Assembly: GCF_030247185.1 (NCBI RefSeq)
Contig: NC_080572.1
Coordinates: forward strand, 32,658,971 to 32,722,970
Length of the DNA: 64,000 bases
Direction of reading: 5' to 3'
From: Malaya genurostris
Lineage: Eukaryota; Arthropoda; Insecta; Diptera; Culicidae
Position numbers and translations under genes: made by a program. Below, in pieces: positions 50,023-61,022 of the stretch. The number at the start of each line of letters is the position of its first letter. Positions within the stretch are counted from its first letter, which is position 1. The notes under the pieces were generated by a model. That model was not told the origin of the DNA, did not search any database, and worked only from the letters and a program-made list of their open reading frames with translations.

Positions 50023-50564
50023 AAAAACTGTTTTAATCCACCTAGTGGTGTAATGATACGTTTCTCATCTCCAATCATACTATCATATATAATACTGTGG
50101 TATTCTTCAAAATAATTTTCATCGATTCTTAAAAGAATAACCGAAATCGGTTAATTTGACCGTCTACTGATGAAAACTATCAATTGAAAAAGATTTGAGG
50201 TCGATTTAGAATTTTTTTCAAGGTTTTTCCCCATTTTCAGTTATGGTATACAATTTTTATCCCACTTTACCCTATATTTCTGGATCCGGAAGTCGGATCC
50301 GCGTGAAATTCAGGAATTACGTATGAGACCTCAAGACCTTTCATTCGAATCTAAGTTTGTGAAAATCGGTTCCGCCATCTCTGAGAAAAGTTAGTGCACT
50401 TATTTTCACAATTTTGTGAACATTTTACTCCATAATTCCTGAACCGAAAGTCGAATCCAAATAATATTAATGAATTTTGTATGGGACCACAAGACCTTTC
50501 ATTTGAACCTAAGTTTGTGAAAATCGGTTCAGCCATTTTCGGGGGAAAGTTAGTGAAAAAAACG

Positions 50565-50639
<75 letters not shown>

Positions 50640-52119
50640 TTTTGCGTACTCGACGAACTGAGTCGAATGGTATATGACACTAGGCCCTAAGGGCATCGGT
50701 TCAAAAGTTGGTTTTCACAGTGATTGCATAACCTTTCTATATGAGAAAGGCAAAAAGGCAAAATCATTAGTTCGAGTGAGATCTCTTGCCTCTGTTCGAT
50801 GGATTGAATTTAAAGGTATAATTCCATATTTCAATAAGTTTTGAAGATTAATCATAAATCGCAAGTCGCCTTCTTGTATTCTGAATTTCATATTTTGACA
50901 CCTGCAACGAGCATCGTTCTATCATTCGACTATAAACTCTTTACTCACTGACTGATTGCATGACTGTGCATTTTTAGAGCAATGTTTCTGTTTCCTTCAG
51001 GAATGCATTAGTTTCCGAATCACTTATTTGATTGACTTAGTAACGATTGACCAACGAGCATTTAAAAATGATGGTCATGTACTCTACGAAGGTAATTCAA
51101 AACAAAAAGTCAAGTTGAACAACGCAAGTTGGCGACAAGATTTTGCTTTTCTGAAATTATTCTGCTAAAAATGATTTATTTTTCTTCATTTTTGCCTTTC
51201 TCATATAGAAAGGTAATGCAATCGACTAGTAAAAATTGTTTCTGATGATCATGTGTCATGTACTATTCGAATCAGCTCGTTGAGCTGGGCAATGTCGGTG
51301 TGTGTGTGTGTATGTATGTGTGCGTTTCTCACTAGGGTTTCTCGGAGATGAGTGAACCGATTTTGACCTAATTAAATTCAAATGGAAGGTCTCGTGGTCC
51401 CATACGGAATTTCTGAATTTCACCCGGATCCGACTTCCGATTCCGGAATTCACCCTATAATTGGAAGTGTGTAAAATATATTATACGGTCACCTCAAGCG
51501 GCGAAACAAAATACACACCAATTAGTGGAGAAAACTACACCTACACCAATCGGTAGCCATTATCAGCCAAACAAACTGTCTTGGTTTCCGGTTTTTTATT
51601 AACGACAGGAGATAATAGTGATATACTCCAAAATGGATCTCACTTACTTTTCTCATAGATGGTAGAACCGATATGTTCAATCTTAGATTAAAATGAAAAA
51701 TCGTGTTTATCCTACCAAAACTTAATCATATTTTTCGGATTCAACAAAAATTAACATCGTCGTTTAAAGTACGAAAACAAAACCGTATAAAATCTTCTGA
51801 ATTTGAAACTAGTAGAACTTGTACGTCATGTTAGTTGATGGCCATACGAACCGACTTCGATTATACCTGTTCTCGGGTCTCGGTACCGGAAGTATCTACA
51901 ATAGTGGAACTTACTTCGTTTTTTTTTGAGGATGACCTAACCGATTATTGAACTGTTTCTTTCTGTAGGTTATACTAGTTAATACACAAACAATCTATTT
52001 GGTTTCTTTCAAGAAACGAAGAGATATTTTGAATAGAATACCACAGTAATATATATGAGAATATGATTGATATGAGAAAGGCGTCATTACTCCACTAGGT
52101 GGATTAAAACAGGTTTTTT
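50023..52119. mobile_element. 2.1-kb inverted-repeat element with CA/TG microsatellites
   Basis: Terminal inverted repeats of about 100 bp: the left end (50023-50120, aaaaactgttttaatccacc, tagtggtgtaatgata, 'atactgtggtattcttcaaa') matches the inverted right end (52020-52119, ggtggattaaaacagg). A second, inner inverted pair of about 300 bp lies at about 50420-50756 and 51196-51480: both include 'gaaattcag' next to 'ggatccg', a microsatellite (CA left, TG right), 'gagctgattcgaat'-like blocks and the edge 'ctttctatatgagaaaggc'. The centre (about 50757-51195) is unique. No protein is encoded. Pieces of this family recur at 110, 7505, 9468, 29046, 30250 and 45880. Confidence 0.8.
50568..50634. repeat. 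CA dinucleotide microsatellite, about 33 units
   Basis: An uninterrupted AC/CA run, inside the left half of the 2.1-kb inverted-repeat element, where family members elsewhere have a shorter CA tract. Confidence 0.97.
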
Positions 52120-52602
52120 GCTTTTGATCGGATTCTGGGGCTCCAATTGCACTATACACAACTTTGTCTTTTGAAAATGTCCTTATTCCTATTCTAACCT
52201 TACATTTTAACAAACTTTTCATAAGATTGCGTAGATGTACAGCTCAATTGCATCAATAGTAAGACACTAAGTATTATTTCAGATCGTAGTTCGGTCTTGT
52301 GACATCTGGCTTTCGATCCCAATGCTATAGTTTCAAAAAAAAACGATCAAAATAGTCTGCAATCAATTTTTAAAGCTTAATTTTAATGAACATGTGTTCA
52401 TTTATATTTTGATACCTTCTATCAAAATTTTATAATAATTTAACTTGAAAATTACCTCGTTTTTTCGAAACTTCCTAAAACCTCCAAAAGCTCAAACACA
52501 ACTCAAACCTGACGGCAAACGTTTTAAAAGTACCGAATTAATCTCGTTGAACTGGCAATCCTGTCAACATAACCGCAATAACTCCATCTTCTATCTTCGC
52601 AG

Positions 52603-52770
52603 TTGCACCGACACACGTCACCATTTCCGGTCCATCAGAGGCTCGCGTAGGCGACCGGGTTCCACTGCAGTGCCAAACGGCACCGTCTAATCCGCCGGCA
52701 GAGATTAAGTGGAGCGTCGGTGGTCATCAAGTGAAAAATGCCACGTCGCGTACAATCGAAAGCCCCGAAG
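52603..52770 (+). CDS. sns: Nephrin-like adhesion receptor, first half of the third Ig domain
   Basis: It encodes 56 residues: the linker APTHVTISGPSEARVGD, first Ig cysteine in VPLQCQTAPSNPPAE, tryptophan in IKWSVGGHQV, and a potential N-glycosylation site NAT. Acceptor cag ends at 52602; donor gtaagt is at 52771. Phase 1 at both ends; the upstream T plus 'tt' codes Phe, so the joint reads AVLFAPTHV. The final G joins 53965 to code Gly (SPEGGWITTS). The SNPPAEIKW wording again fits the nephrin family. The domain's second half is only 1.2 kb downstream. Confidence 0.88.
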
Positions 52771-53964
52771 GTAAGTTTTGCTCTTTTCAGATTACTGGTA
52801 CTGCCACTTCTGCTGCTACTCGATACCACCACTGGTATTAGCTGGTGAGAATAACGTTGATAGTAATTAGCTTTACGGAAACCGATCCTGGAAGTCCTCG
52901 AGGGAGGATAAGAGCCGAGCAAACAAAATCTAACTACCGTGGTATAAATTTTGGATGGTTCTGCGCATCGACCGATGTCACTCTCTGAAATTGGGACAGT
53001 ACCGGTATTACAATCTGTTGGGTTCGAATTTCATCCTCTGCAGATCGAGTTGAACTTGACGACTCAAAGACCATCGATTTTGGCCAATGGCTAGAGTAAT
53101 TTATTTGATTGGGTAGCTGTTTCTCATTATCCGTGTTTCAATTTCTGCCGAACGATGATGGATTATTGGTTGTGGTTATGCGCGAGCATCCAAACCTAGC
53201 CAAGTGGTCATTTCGGTTTCGGCCAACGGGTGTGGTATCATTTTGAAAATTTATGAGATTACAGCCATTGATTTTGCTTATTGATGCTTAGGGAAATGGA
53301 CACAGAACACGGAATTTACATATTCAAGGTTTACGTGGACATTTTGTCTGACCTATAATTAGTTCACTGATGCAATATATTGAGATGCTGGCCCAAATAT
53401 TAACGACACAAGAGGATCTGTATGTTTGACAAAATGTCATCGGTGATGTATTCTCGTCACGCAGCACCAGCAATGCGACATAATTACAACAGCAAACACG
53501 CCTTTTTGCTATCACTACAGAGATGTGTCTAGTGATGCGTGCTTTTCCACATAGTGACCCCGTTTCTCGGTTTTAGCACTCGACATGAAGCCAGTTCTTC
53601 GTGTTTCCAGAAGCCGTTTGAGTCCCATTTGCAACAATAGAATCTGTCAGCGTGAAATTTTATCACACTGAAGCGCAGCCGTACGCAAGAGTACCAACCG
53701 CTTGGAACAATGTGACGCGAGTGCACTTCTAGTGTAGTAAAATATTTATTCAAATTCATCACCAGTGGCACCGGTCGGTGAGAATGCGGAACTTGTGAGT
53801 TTGTAAAAATGAATACAACCAGTTGGAAGGTCCGAAACGGTGCGGCATCAGTTACAGCTCTGCGTTTGCATGTCAGAATTTTTGTTGATCTAACCGATTT
53901 GTTTCATACAATTTCTGTTTCATCCATATATTAAACAACATCACTTGGGCATCACAACGCACAG
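52771..53964 (+). other. sns: Intron, about 1.2 kb
   Basis: It runs from donor gtaagt at 52771 to an acceptor ending cacag at 53964. The polypyrimidine tract is weak (purine- and A-rich just upstream). I see no gene or repeat inside. Confidence 0.85.
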
Positions 53965-54096
53965 GAGGCTGGATCACGACGTCCAACATCACGGCACCGG
54001 TGGACTCCAACAAGCGCTCGCTAGTGGTCATCTGTCACGGACTGAACATGCAGCTCACGGAGAACGTCGTTTCGACTCACACCGTGAACATACTAC
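53965..54096 (+). CDS. sns: Nephrin-like adhesion receptor, second half of the third Ig domain
   Basis: It encodes 44 residues completing the domain: GWITTSNITAPV with an N-glycosylation site (NIT), the second Ig cysteine in SLVVICHGLNMQL, and the closing strand STHTVNIL. Donor gtaagt is at 54097. The acceptor chosen is cag at 53962-53964; an alternative AG three bases downstream (53966-53967) would remove one Gly and keep the frame, so a NAGNAG-like choice is possible. Phase 1 at both ends; the final C plus 'tt' at 57019 codes Leu. Confidence 0.86.
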
Positions 54097-57018
54097 GTAA
54101 GTTTTTTGTTTATTTGTATTTTATAATAAACTAATGTATTTTATCAATACCTACAGTTGATTTGAATGCCCAGATAATTAACATTCTAATTTATTAAAAT
54201 ATTAAACTCAATATTGGTAAAAGAATCAACTTAATAAGTTTTCCGTAAAATCTGATTCAAAAGAAACCGAAATTACTGTGGGATGTCTCAATGTCTAGAT
54301 TAATGCAACTTTGAATACGTCGGCTTAATGCCTCAACATAAATGCAAACTTCAGCTTAGGGAAAACTTCAGATAAGAACACAGAATATATCCACTTCGAA
54401 TAAAAACTCTTTTCTTAGTTTGAACCTTCCAGCCAATAAACGCCAAACTTAATCATTTTCTGCGGCACAAACAACCCTCTTCCGTTGACACTTTCATCCA
54501 TTTTTTCAAACTTCTCCCAATCCCTTCGTTGGTTTCCTTCAGAAGATTTCTTCATCCACCTATTCCACCGATCGAAAGTTTGACGTTCGGAGTGAGTCAA
54601 CGTGTGAAAAACACCCGAAGGTTTGCTCTGTACTGATTTTCTTCAACAACTTCGCCACAAGCTCGGTTAATCCTGTCCTCGTTCTCGCCGGAAAAAAGCC
54701 ACTCATCGGTGACACTAGTAATTAAAAGCACGGGTTAGAATGTGTTTGTGTTTAAGTCGCATTCCCCCGGCTAGGTTCGGGGCCTCCGAAAAATAAGTTT
54801 CTAATTAGCATGCAAATCAACTTGTCGGGTTGGAGGTTATTTCTTTTCCATTCGTGCGCTTAATTTTCAAACAGATGGAGAAACTTCGTGGGTGCTCCGA
54901 CAGATTAGAAACTTGCTCCTGTCTAAATCCAAGCTGATCCATGGGAATGAGAGAAGATAACGTTGTTCCGAGTTTGTCTTGTGTCGTTTTAGAGAATGGT
55001 ATGCTCTAGGATACGTCTACTGCGTCAAGTAATCAGGAAACAGTTTTTTTCGGAAAGAATTGCGGTAACAATCGATTTAATACGCACTATTTCAGTTCCA
55101 TGAGGTGTTTTTGTGTATTAGCTAATACGAATAGTTAGTTCAGCTCGATTTAATCTGAGATTGCACGAGTCAATTTAATTTAAACAAATTCGGCTCTTCA
55201 ACACATCACTTTTATAATCTGCTTATTTGTTGATTACATCTAGGGTTAAAAAATCAAATGAATTCATATTTATAGTCACTCGACCTAGCCTCTAGAAGCT
55301 TTTGAATTCGCCGACAACACTTCATTAATTTTACCTAAGTCAACACACCGCGTGAATTTATTTCACCCAGCTGCCTGCCGAAATCCGTTTTAATGTCAAC
55401 CATACTGGTACCTGAGTAGGGTGCCTCCTCATAGACAGCTAAGCAGCTAGCAAACTAAAACTTTGTTGCCATATCAGCACTATCAATGTTTGTAACTTTA
55501 AAAGCGACTCTCCAAATATGCTCTTCATCCGGTCTGGTCCGGTCTGGCCAGACTGCTCCCGAAAACAGTGCTTATCAGGCAGGATCCTTTCGAGTTCGAG
55601 AAATTGGCTGTTTCGTTTTCCACTTCGCTACAAAGGGAACTTTTATTGCTACTTAACTCAAGCCGGCTCACCCGGGGCGAATTATCGCAACCATCAGAAA
55701 TCATTTTCCAAAAGGTGGCAAAAATTTCAACCCTCCTCTACCTCTCGGCTGGTTTTCTTTGGGGAGGTTATGCTAGTTCACACTCTAGGCAGGATCTTTA
55801 TAACCTAGGTCGTAAAATTAATAGACTAAATCACAATCTCTTGCCTCATTCGGATTGATCGGGTTCGAGAAAATGCGATGTTGTTATGCGATAGCAAATT
55901 ATGCTACAGCACGCGAACTCACCTTGCATGGAGTTGTTTTCTCGCAGGTTGTTGACTGGTGTGTGGTGTCACAGGAAATGGCTTGCCTAACTTCGTCGAA
56001 CAGCAGTATAACAGTGTGTGTATTGGTGCTTGTCGAATCGATTTTTGTGGTTGCTGACTTTCGTAGTTAATACTTATAAAACAATCATCTTTGGTAGCAG
56101 TGGTTTTTCACAAGCTCGTGATTTTCCACCGATTTTGCAAACCTCTTCTTCTCTATGAATGTTCGCATGTCATTTCGTTCCGGTAGAAAATGAACGGGTA
56201 TAATAGATGCCGTACGAGGAAGGATTGGATTTCCCCACAGAGAAGTTCGGAGGGATAGGAAAAAGGGACAAGTGTAGGGAAATTTTAATATTTTAGAAGC
56301 ATTTCATTGGCAACCGAACGCTGCTGGGGAGGCTCTTTATCAGTTACAAGGATTTTCATTACATTGTGGATCGTGCCTTCAAATTGAATTATTCAATTAC
56401 CTAGCAGCTACCACTAACGGTCCCAGTTGCCGTGTGTTCCGCTCGTACTTTGCCGAGGATGAGTAATGGTAACTGGGTGAGAATTATGACAAAGCTGTTT
56501 GCCGCGAATAATAGCTTCTGTTTTAATCCTTTTATAAGTCTATCCGGTGACAACTAGGGATAAAGACAAAGTTTGAGAATTCTATGCTAAAATAGGAGCA
56601 TTAATTATGAAAATATCATTCTTCTAGATGCATTTTTGATTAAACCAGACAATTTACGCGAAATATGAATCCATGCAATCTATTTTAGCCAAGAGAGCAA
56701 GATTAATTAGGCCATTCAAATAAAATTGTATTCCAACATTTTGACCATGTCAATAAACATTCCATTCAATATTATTACTGTTTGCAACAGTTTTTATGCT
56801 CCACTGATCGATTGGTACTAAATAATTTCATATTGCAGTTATATATAATTCTCTAGGCGGAGCATCAAGTAAAGATTTATTATCACAATTGGAAACTCAC
56901 ATCACAATCATTAATATATCATACTGCACCATCAATAAAACATATTTGATCACTCACTAGTCGAACATCTTAACTTATTGAGCATTTTTTTATTTGTTTT
57001 AATCGTACTCCATGACAG
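54097..57018 (+). other. sns: Intron, about 2.9 kb
   Basis: It runs from donor gtaagt at 54097 to an acceptor ending gacag at 57018. No repeat or gene is recognised. Short open frames at 55518-55858 overlap each other in two frames and have no domain signature. Confidence 0.85.
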
Positions 57019-57155
57019 TTCCGCCAAGCGCACCGATAATTTCCGGTTACATCGAAGGACAGATAATTCCGGCTGGATCCGTGCAGAAATTGATGTGTGT
57101 TTCGTCCGGTGGAAATCCCTTAGCTACACTGAATTGGTATAAGAATGATAAGAAG
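57019..57155 (+). CDS. sns: Nephrin-like adhesion receptor, first half of the fourth Ig domain (partial gene end)
   Basis: It encodes about 46 residues: PPSAPIISGYIEGQIIPAG, first Ig cysteine in QKLMCVSSGGNPLA, and tryptophan in TLNWYKNDKK. It closely parallels the domain at 43098 in linker and core wording. Acceptor cag ends at 57018; donor gtaag follows at 57156. Unlike the other exons it ends in phase 0 after a Lys codon, so the next exon, with the second cysteine, must begin in phase 0. I could not find that exon in the remaining 6.8 kb. Confidence 0.86.
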
Positions 57156-59305
57156 GTAAGTTGCCAATTTCGACTGCTATCCAGCCTAAAATCGGTAAAT
57201 CCGAATTAAACAAGCTGGTACAGTTAATGAGATTATCAAACTAATTTGAGTATGCACCAATGCCATGCGGTCTACGCAGCCCATGTGTGATTCAAATTTT
57301 AAAACAGTGCTGAAATGAATTATTAATTGATCTTATGTTTTTTATTTAATAATATATTTAATAAGGCACACTGATTTAGCTCTAAGGTGCCGAGGACATT
57401 TTCTAATAGTACTTAAGATTAGAATAATTTATTGATTTATAACGATGTTGTATTTGGTTCACATTGTCGTATGCTGATCACCGCAAATCTGGGGATCCAG
57501 TCTCCAGTTGGTGGTCGGCAGTGGCTGGTGGGTTGGATCTTACATGGGGATTTTCCAGATGGTGTGGGTACTGCAACGGTGGTCGTATCGTGACCCGGCG
57601 GGTCACATGTTGGTGATCGACTGGAGCGACCTTCCGTGTGCTATGATGTTGATGTTACGAAAGAACATGAAAGAAACATAGGGAAATAAATAATGTAAAA
57701 AACGGAGTAAAAAAGGGGGTATGGTAACCAAATGACTAAGGATGCAAAGATCTAATTAGTTGACATCGAGAAGGTGAAGAGACGGGGGAGGGAGAGCGAA
57801 AAAGTTAGTGACAGCAAAATATCTGGTTAGTTCCGATGAAGATGGTGGATAAATGGGGCTCGGGAGAATCGGGTGGATTTTGTAGGTGAAGAATATTCTT
57901 AGCCACATCGTCAAGGAATAGAAGGAACTTTCTGAGCAAGATATAACAGATTACTTTTGTGTATTAATGTCTTTGAGGTACTGATATATGAGAAGCATGT
58001 ATGAACTATCCCGACTCGCCAATAAATCCCGAACTGAAAGCTCAGGCGGTCTACCTGGGGCCTTGGGGTATTCCAGTAGCTCCGACCTAGCGTCGTAATA
58101 CTCTACGCATGACCACACGACATGCTCGATGTTCTGATAACCATCGCCACAGGTGCAGAGACCGCTCTTCGCGAAGCCAACACGCCGGAGATGTGTGTTG
58201 AAGGTGTACTGATTTGACATGAGTCGTGACATAACACGAATGAAATCGTGACTCACGGTTCATCCCCCTGAACCAAATTTTCGTCGATACCTTAGGGATA
58301 AGTTAATGTCCCAGTCCTAGTTCGCCATTGCTCCATGAAGTTTGCAATGTTTATGCCGCTTGATTAATATTTAGTCACATCGTAATCAAGCAGTGACAGG
58401 AGAAATGAAGATAATATCAATCGCATCGGCAATCTATGAGCGTCCTGATGAGTGTAATATCAAAAGAATTTAAGTTATGACAGATCGGCTCTCAGACACT
58501 CAATATATGATGATTGGTAGAGCCTGGTTGACAGCAGTCCAGTGACATAAGCTTTCCAATCTTCGTCGTGCAAAGTTAATAGTGACATTTAGCAGCTCTG
58601 AATAATACCGTCCAGATAAAGCTCTCAAATGTTCTTGTATTTTCCCCAGGATATATGGGGGATACTTTCCTGGTTTTATCGCCCAGTGAGCCTCTGTTAA
58701 ACGTAAACTGTCCGTGACAATGAAGTAATAGTCTTTGGGCAAGGTTTCAATGATTTCAAGGGTGTACTGAATAGCAAATGCGACGTAAACTGAAGCCGGA
58801 TCACTGAGTTTGTACGAAGCGGTGATGTTTCGATTGAAGATGCCGAAGTCTGTGGACCCGTTGATGTTTGATCCGTCAGTATAAAACATTTTTTTATAGT
58901 TGATTGTTCTAAATTTATTAGAAAATATTTTAGGAGTCACCTGATGGCGTATGTGATTCAGAATTCCACGAATATCTTCTCTCGAAGTTGTGTCGAAAAG
59001 TACGGTTGGGAACAATGAAGAAGGATTAATATTCTGGGCCATGTATTCAAAATATAAGGACATAAGACGGGTTGGGAAATTGAGCTCTACAATCTTTTCG
59101 ATGTTTTCTATCACCGAGTGAATCCGATTTCAAGATAACGCAACAGATTAGCAATCCGTTGAGAGATCCCAGAATCGATTTTTCAATGGTAAGACGCCCG
59201 CCAGCACATCGAGACTCATCGTATGAGTCGACTGCATGCAACCTAAGACAATATGCAAACAACGATACTGGATTCTTCCCAGCTTGATAAAATGGGTGTT
59301 CGCAG

Positions 59306-60200
59306 TAGGGATGGTACTCGGAAGTCAAAGTATCGATACCTAGGGTATCGGGATACCGAAAGTTTGGGTATCGATACAAGGTATCAAAAGGCAATAAAAT
59401 ATCTATATCTGTAAGTATCAATTGATACTCGCGCAGAAATCATTTTGAAATAAATTAAAATTGCAGACTGTGGGGTTATTTTATGATGTACAGAAAGATG
59501 TTATAAAATAGATTTGTTATGCCACCAGTATACGCAGATTCCTTGCCACATACAATTTCCGCTCGCCACTTTGTGTTGATTTCATATTTCGGTAATTTCT
59601 TAACAATTTTCATGTCATAACCTATATATCGATGCACGAATACTACACTGAAAGCCAAAGAAAGAGAGTGCAAAGACACTTAAAGCCAAAGGAAGAGTGT
59701 GAAAAATTGAAATGATTGAATCCTCTGAGTTTATAAGCTTTTAGTTTTGTTGATGGTTTTCTCTCATTGCACTCTCTTGGCACGAGATTGTCGAGAACGA
59801 ATTTCAACAACAGCTAGTCCACGTCATACCGATACATGCACGAGCTTGGCGCTTCGTCGAAGCCAAAAAAATAAAAATGTTCCTTTGGGGACGAGTATAG
59901 CGTGATGCCTTTCAGGCAGCCCACCTGGGTTCGATTCTCAACCCCACACATAGGATTAGAAAGTTTTTCTGCCCCGAAGAGGCAACGACTGTAAGCTTAA
60001 AGCCTCTAAAATTGAAACAAAAACAAATGTTGCGCCCTAATCGCAATTGATTTCAATCTGTTGTGATACTTTAGGTATCGAGACCAAAAGTATCGATACT
60101 ACGAGTATCGATCTGATGTGATATCGATACTAAAAATACCCGTTTCTTGAAAGGGATGTATCGAAACCTCAAAGTATCGACTCGGTATCGGACATCCCTA
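59306..60200 (+). mobile_element. hAT-like non-autonomous element, copy 2 (empty of the foldback)
   Basis: Ends tagggatg/catcccta, flanked by 8-bp direct repeats gttcgcag (59298-59305) and gttctcag (60201-60208), 7 of 8 matching. Subterminal 'tatcgata' palindromes mirror copy 1 at 38218-39660, in opposite orientation. It splits the retroposon reading frame, so it inserted after that retroposon. At 895 bp it equals copy 1 minus the 547-bp foldback. It contains the same SINE at 59886-60026. Confidence 0.87.
59886..60026 (+). mobile_element. Feilai/SINE200-type SINE inside hAT-like copy 2
   Basis: 'ggggacgagtatagcgtgat' with the A box, gggttcgattctc as B box at about 59927-59940, 'ttagaaagtttttctgcccc', 'cttaaagcctctaaaattga', and an 'aaacaaaaacaaa' tail. 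A short deletion is seen between the boxes, shared with the SINE in copy 1 ('gtgatgcctttca'). Confidence 0.85.
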
Positions 60201-61022
60201 GTTCTCAGCAAGTAGAAGTAGAAGCATCCGGTTATTTTACGAAGAAAGTTGATTCTCTGTTGACATTTTTTTTCAGATGCCTAATATGAAGTCGTATCAG
60301 ACCCCCCAAGTGCCTTTGAAGTCGTACCAGATCCCGAGATATTTGAATGTGATGACCTGAGCTATGGTTTCATCTCTTAGATGAAACTGAAGCTGTGCTG
60401 GTTCTCGCTTCCTTGAAATTACAACCAGCTCCGTTTTCTCCGTGGAGAACTTAATACCCATTTGAAGAGTCCATGTTGACAAGTTGTCGAGAGTATCTTG
60501 TAACGGCCCTTGCAAATCGTCAGCTTTGGATCCTATAATAGACACAACGATGTCGTCGGCAAGCTGTCTTTGCGTTCAAGATGTGTTGATACATTCATCA
60601 ATATTGTTCACTTGAAAATTTTATAAAATGCATGAGCCCTTAAGAAGATTTCGTATTGTCGAAAATTCACCATGTGATTTCGTATTGTCGACAATTCACC
60701 ATATTTAGCTTATATTAATGACGATTAATATCGCTTTAACCAGTGCAATTTCCTAACTCTACAAGCCAATACTAGAATAGTCAAGTCCAACTGGTTATAC
60801 CTGGACCGAGTTCCGATTCTTGAAATAAGAAAAACAAGTCATGATTTCGGTAAAACAGTGTATTGTCATGTTATGATAATACACCATGATTAAAAGTTCT
60901 CGGATCATGAATCATTTATACTAATTTTGCTGAAATTAAACACACCTGATGGGTATAACTTCAGGCGTTATTCTGCTAAGATGGTGATCTCTGCAACCTA
61001 AACTCAGGCGTTTGGTTTTTAA

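Larger units (their letters stand above)
43389..52602 (+). other. sns: Intron, about 9.2 kb
   Basis: It runs from donor gtaagt at 43389 to acceptor ttcgcag ending at 52602. It contains a Jockey relic, repeated 'gagaaaattgagcgg' units at 45.9-46.6 kb, a reverse-transcriptase pseudogene, a SINE and the 2.1-kb inverted-repeat element. About 44.9-45.85, 48.5-49.48 and 52.12-52.6 kb show no gene; 48.56-48.74 kb is notably rich in 'tgatc' motifs. Confidence 0.85.
57340..60570 (-). pseudogene. Non-LTR retrotransposon with RNase H, 5'-truncated and interrupted
   Basis: On the minus strand from about 60570: LADDIVVSIIGSKAD (reverse-transcriptase catalytic box), STEKTELVVISRKR, FKYLGIWYDFKGTWG, QRINFLRKITG; then the hAT-like insertion at 59306-60200; then LTIEKSILGSLNGLLIC and an RNase H domain at 59114-58500 (FYTDGSNINGSTDFGIFN with one catalytic Asp, YYFIVTDSLRLTEAHWAI with another). 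The helix expected to bear the catalytic Glu reads VAFAIQYTLEII, apparently with a small deletion. A final frame at 58256-57951 has the cysteine/histidine cluster LCTCGDGYQNIEHVVWSC and ends SSYMLLIYQYLKDI. The 3' non-coding part runs to an A/T-rich tail near 57340. Everything upstream of the catalytic box is missing. Confidence 0.85.

Noticed and set aside
50351..50690. Cys-Val and His-Thr repeat 'proteins'
   Set aside because: They are translations of the CA microsatellite in the inverted-repeat element.
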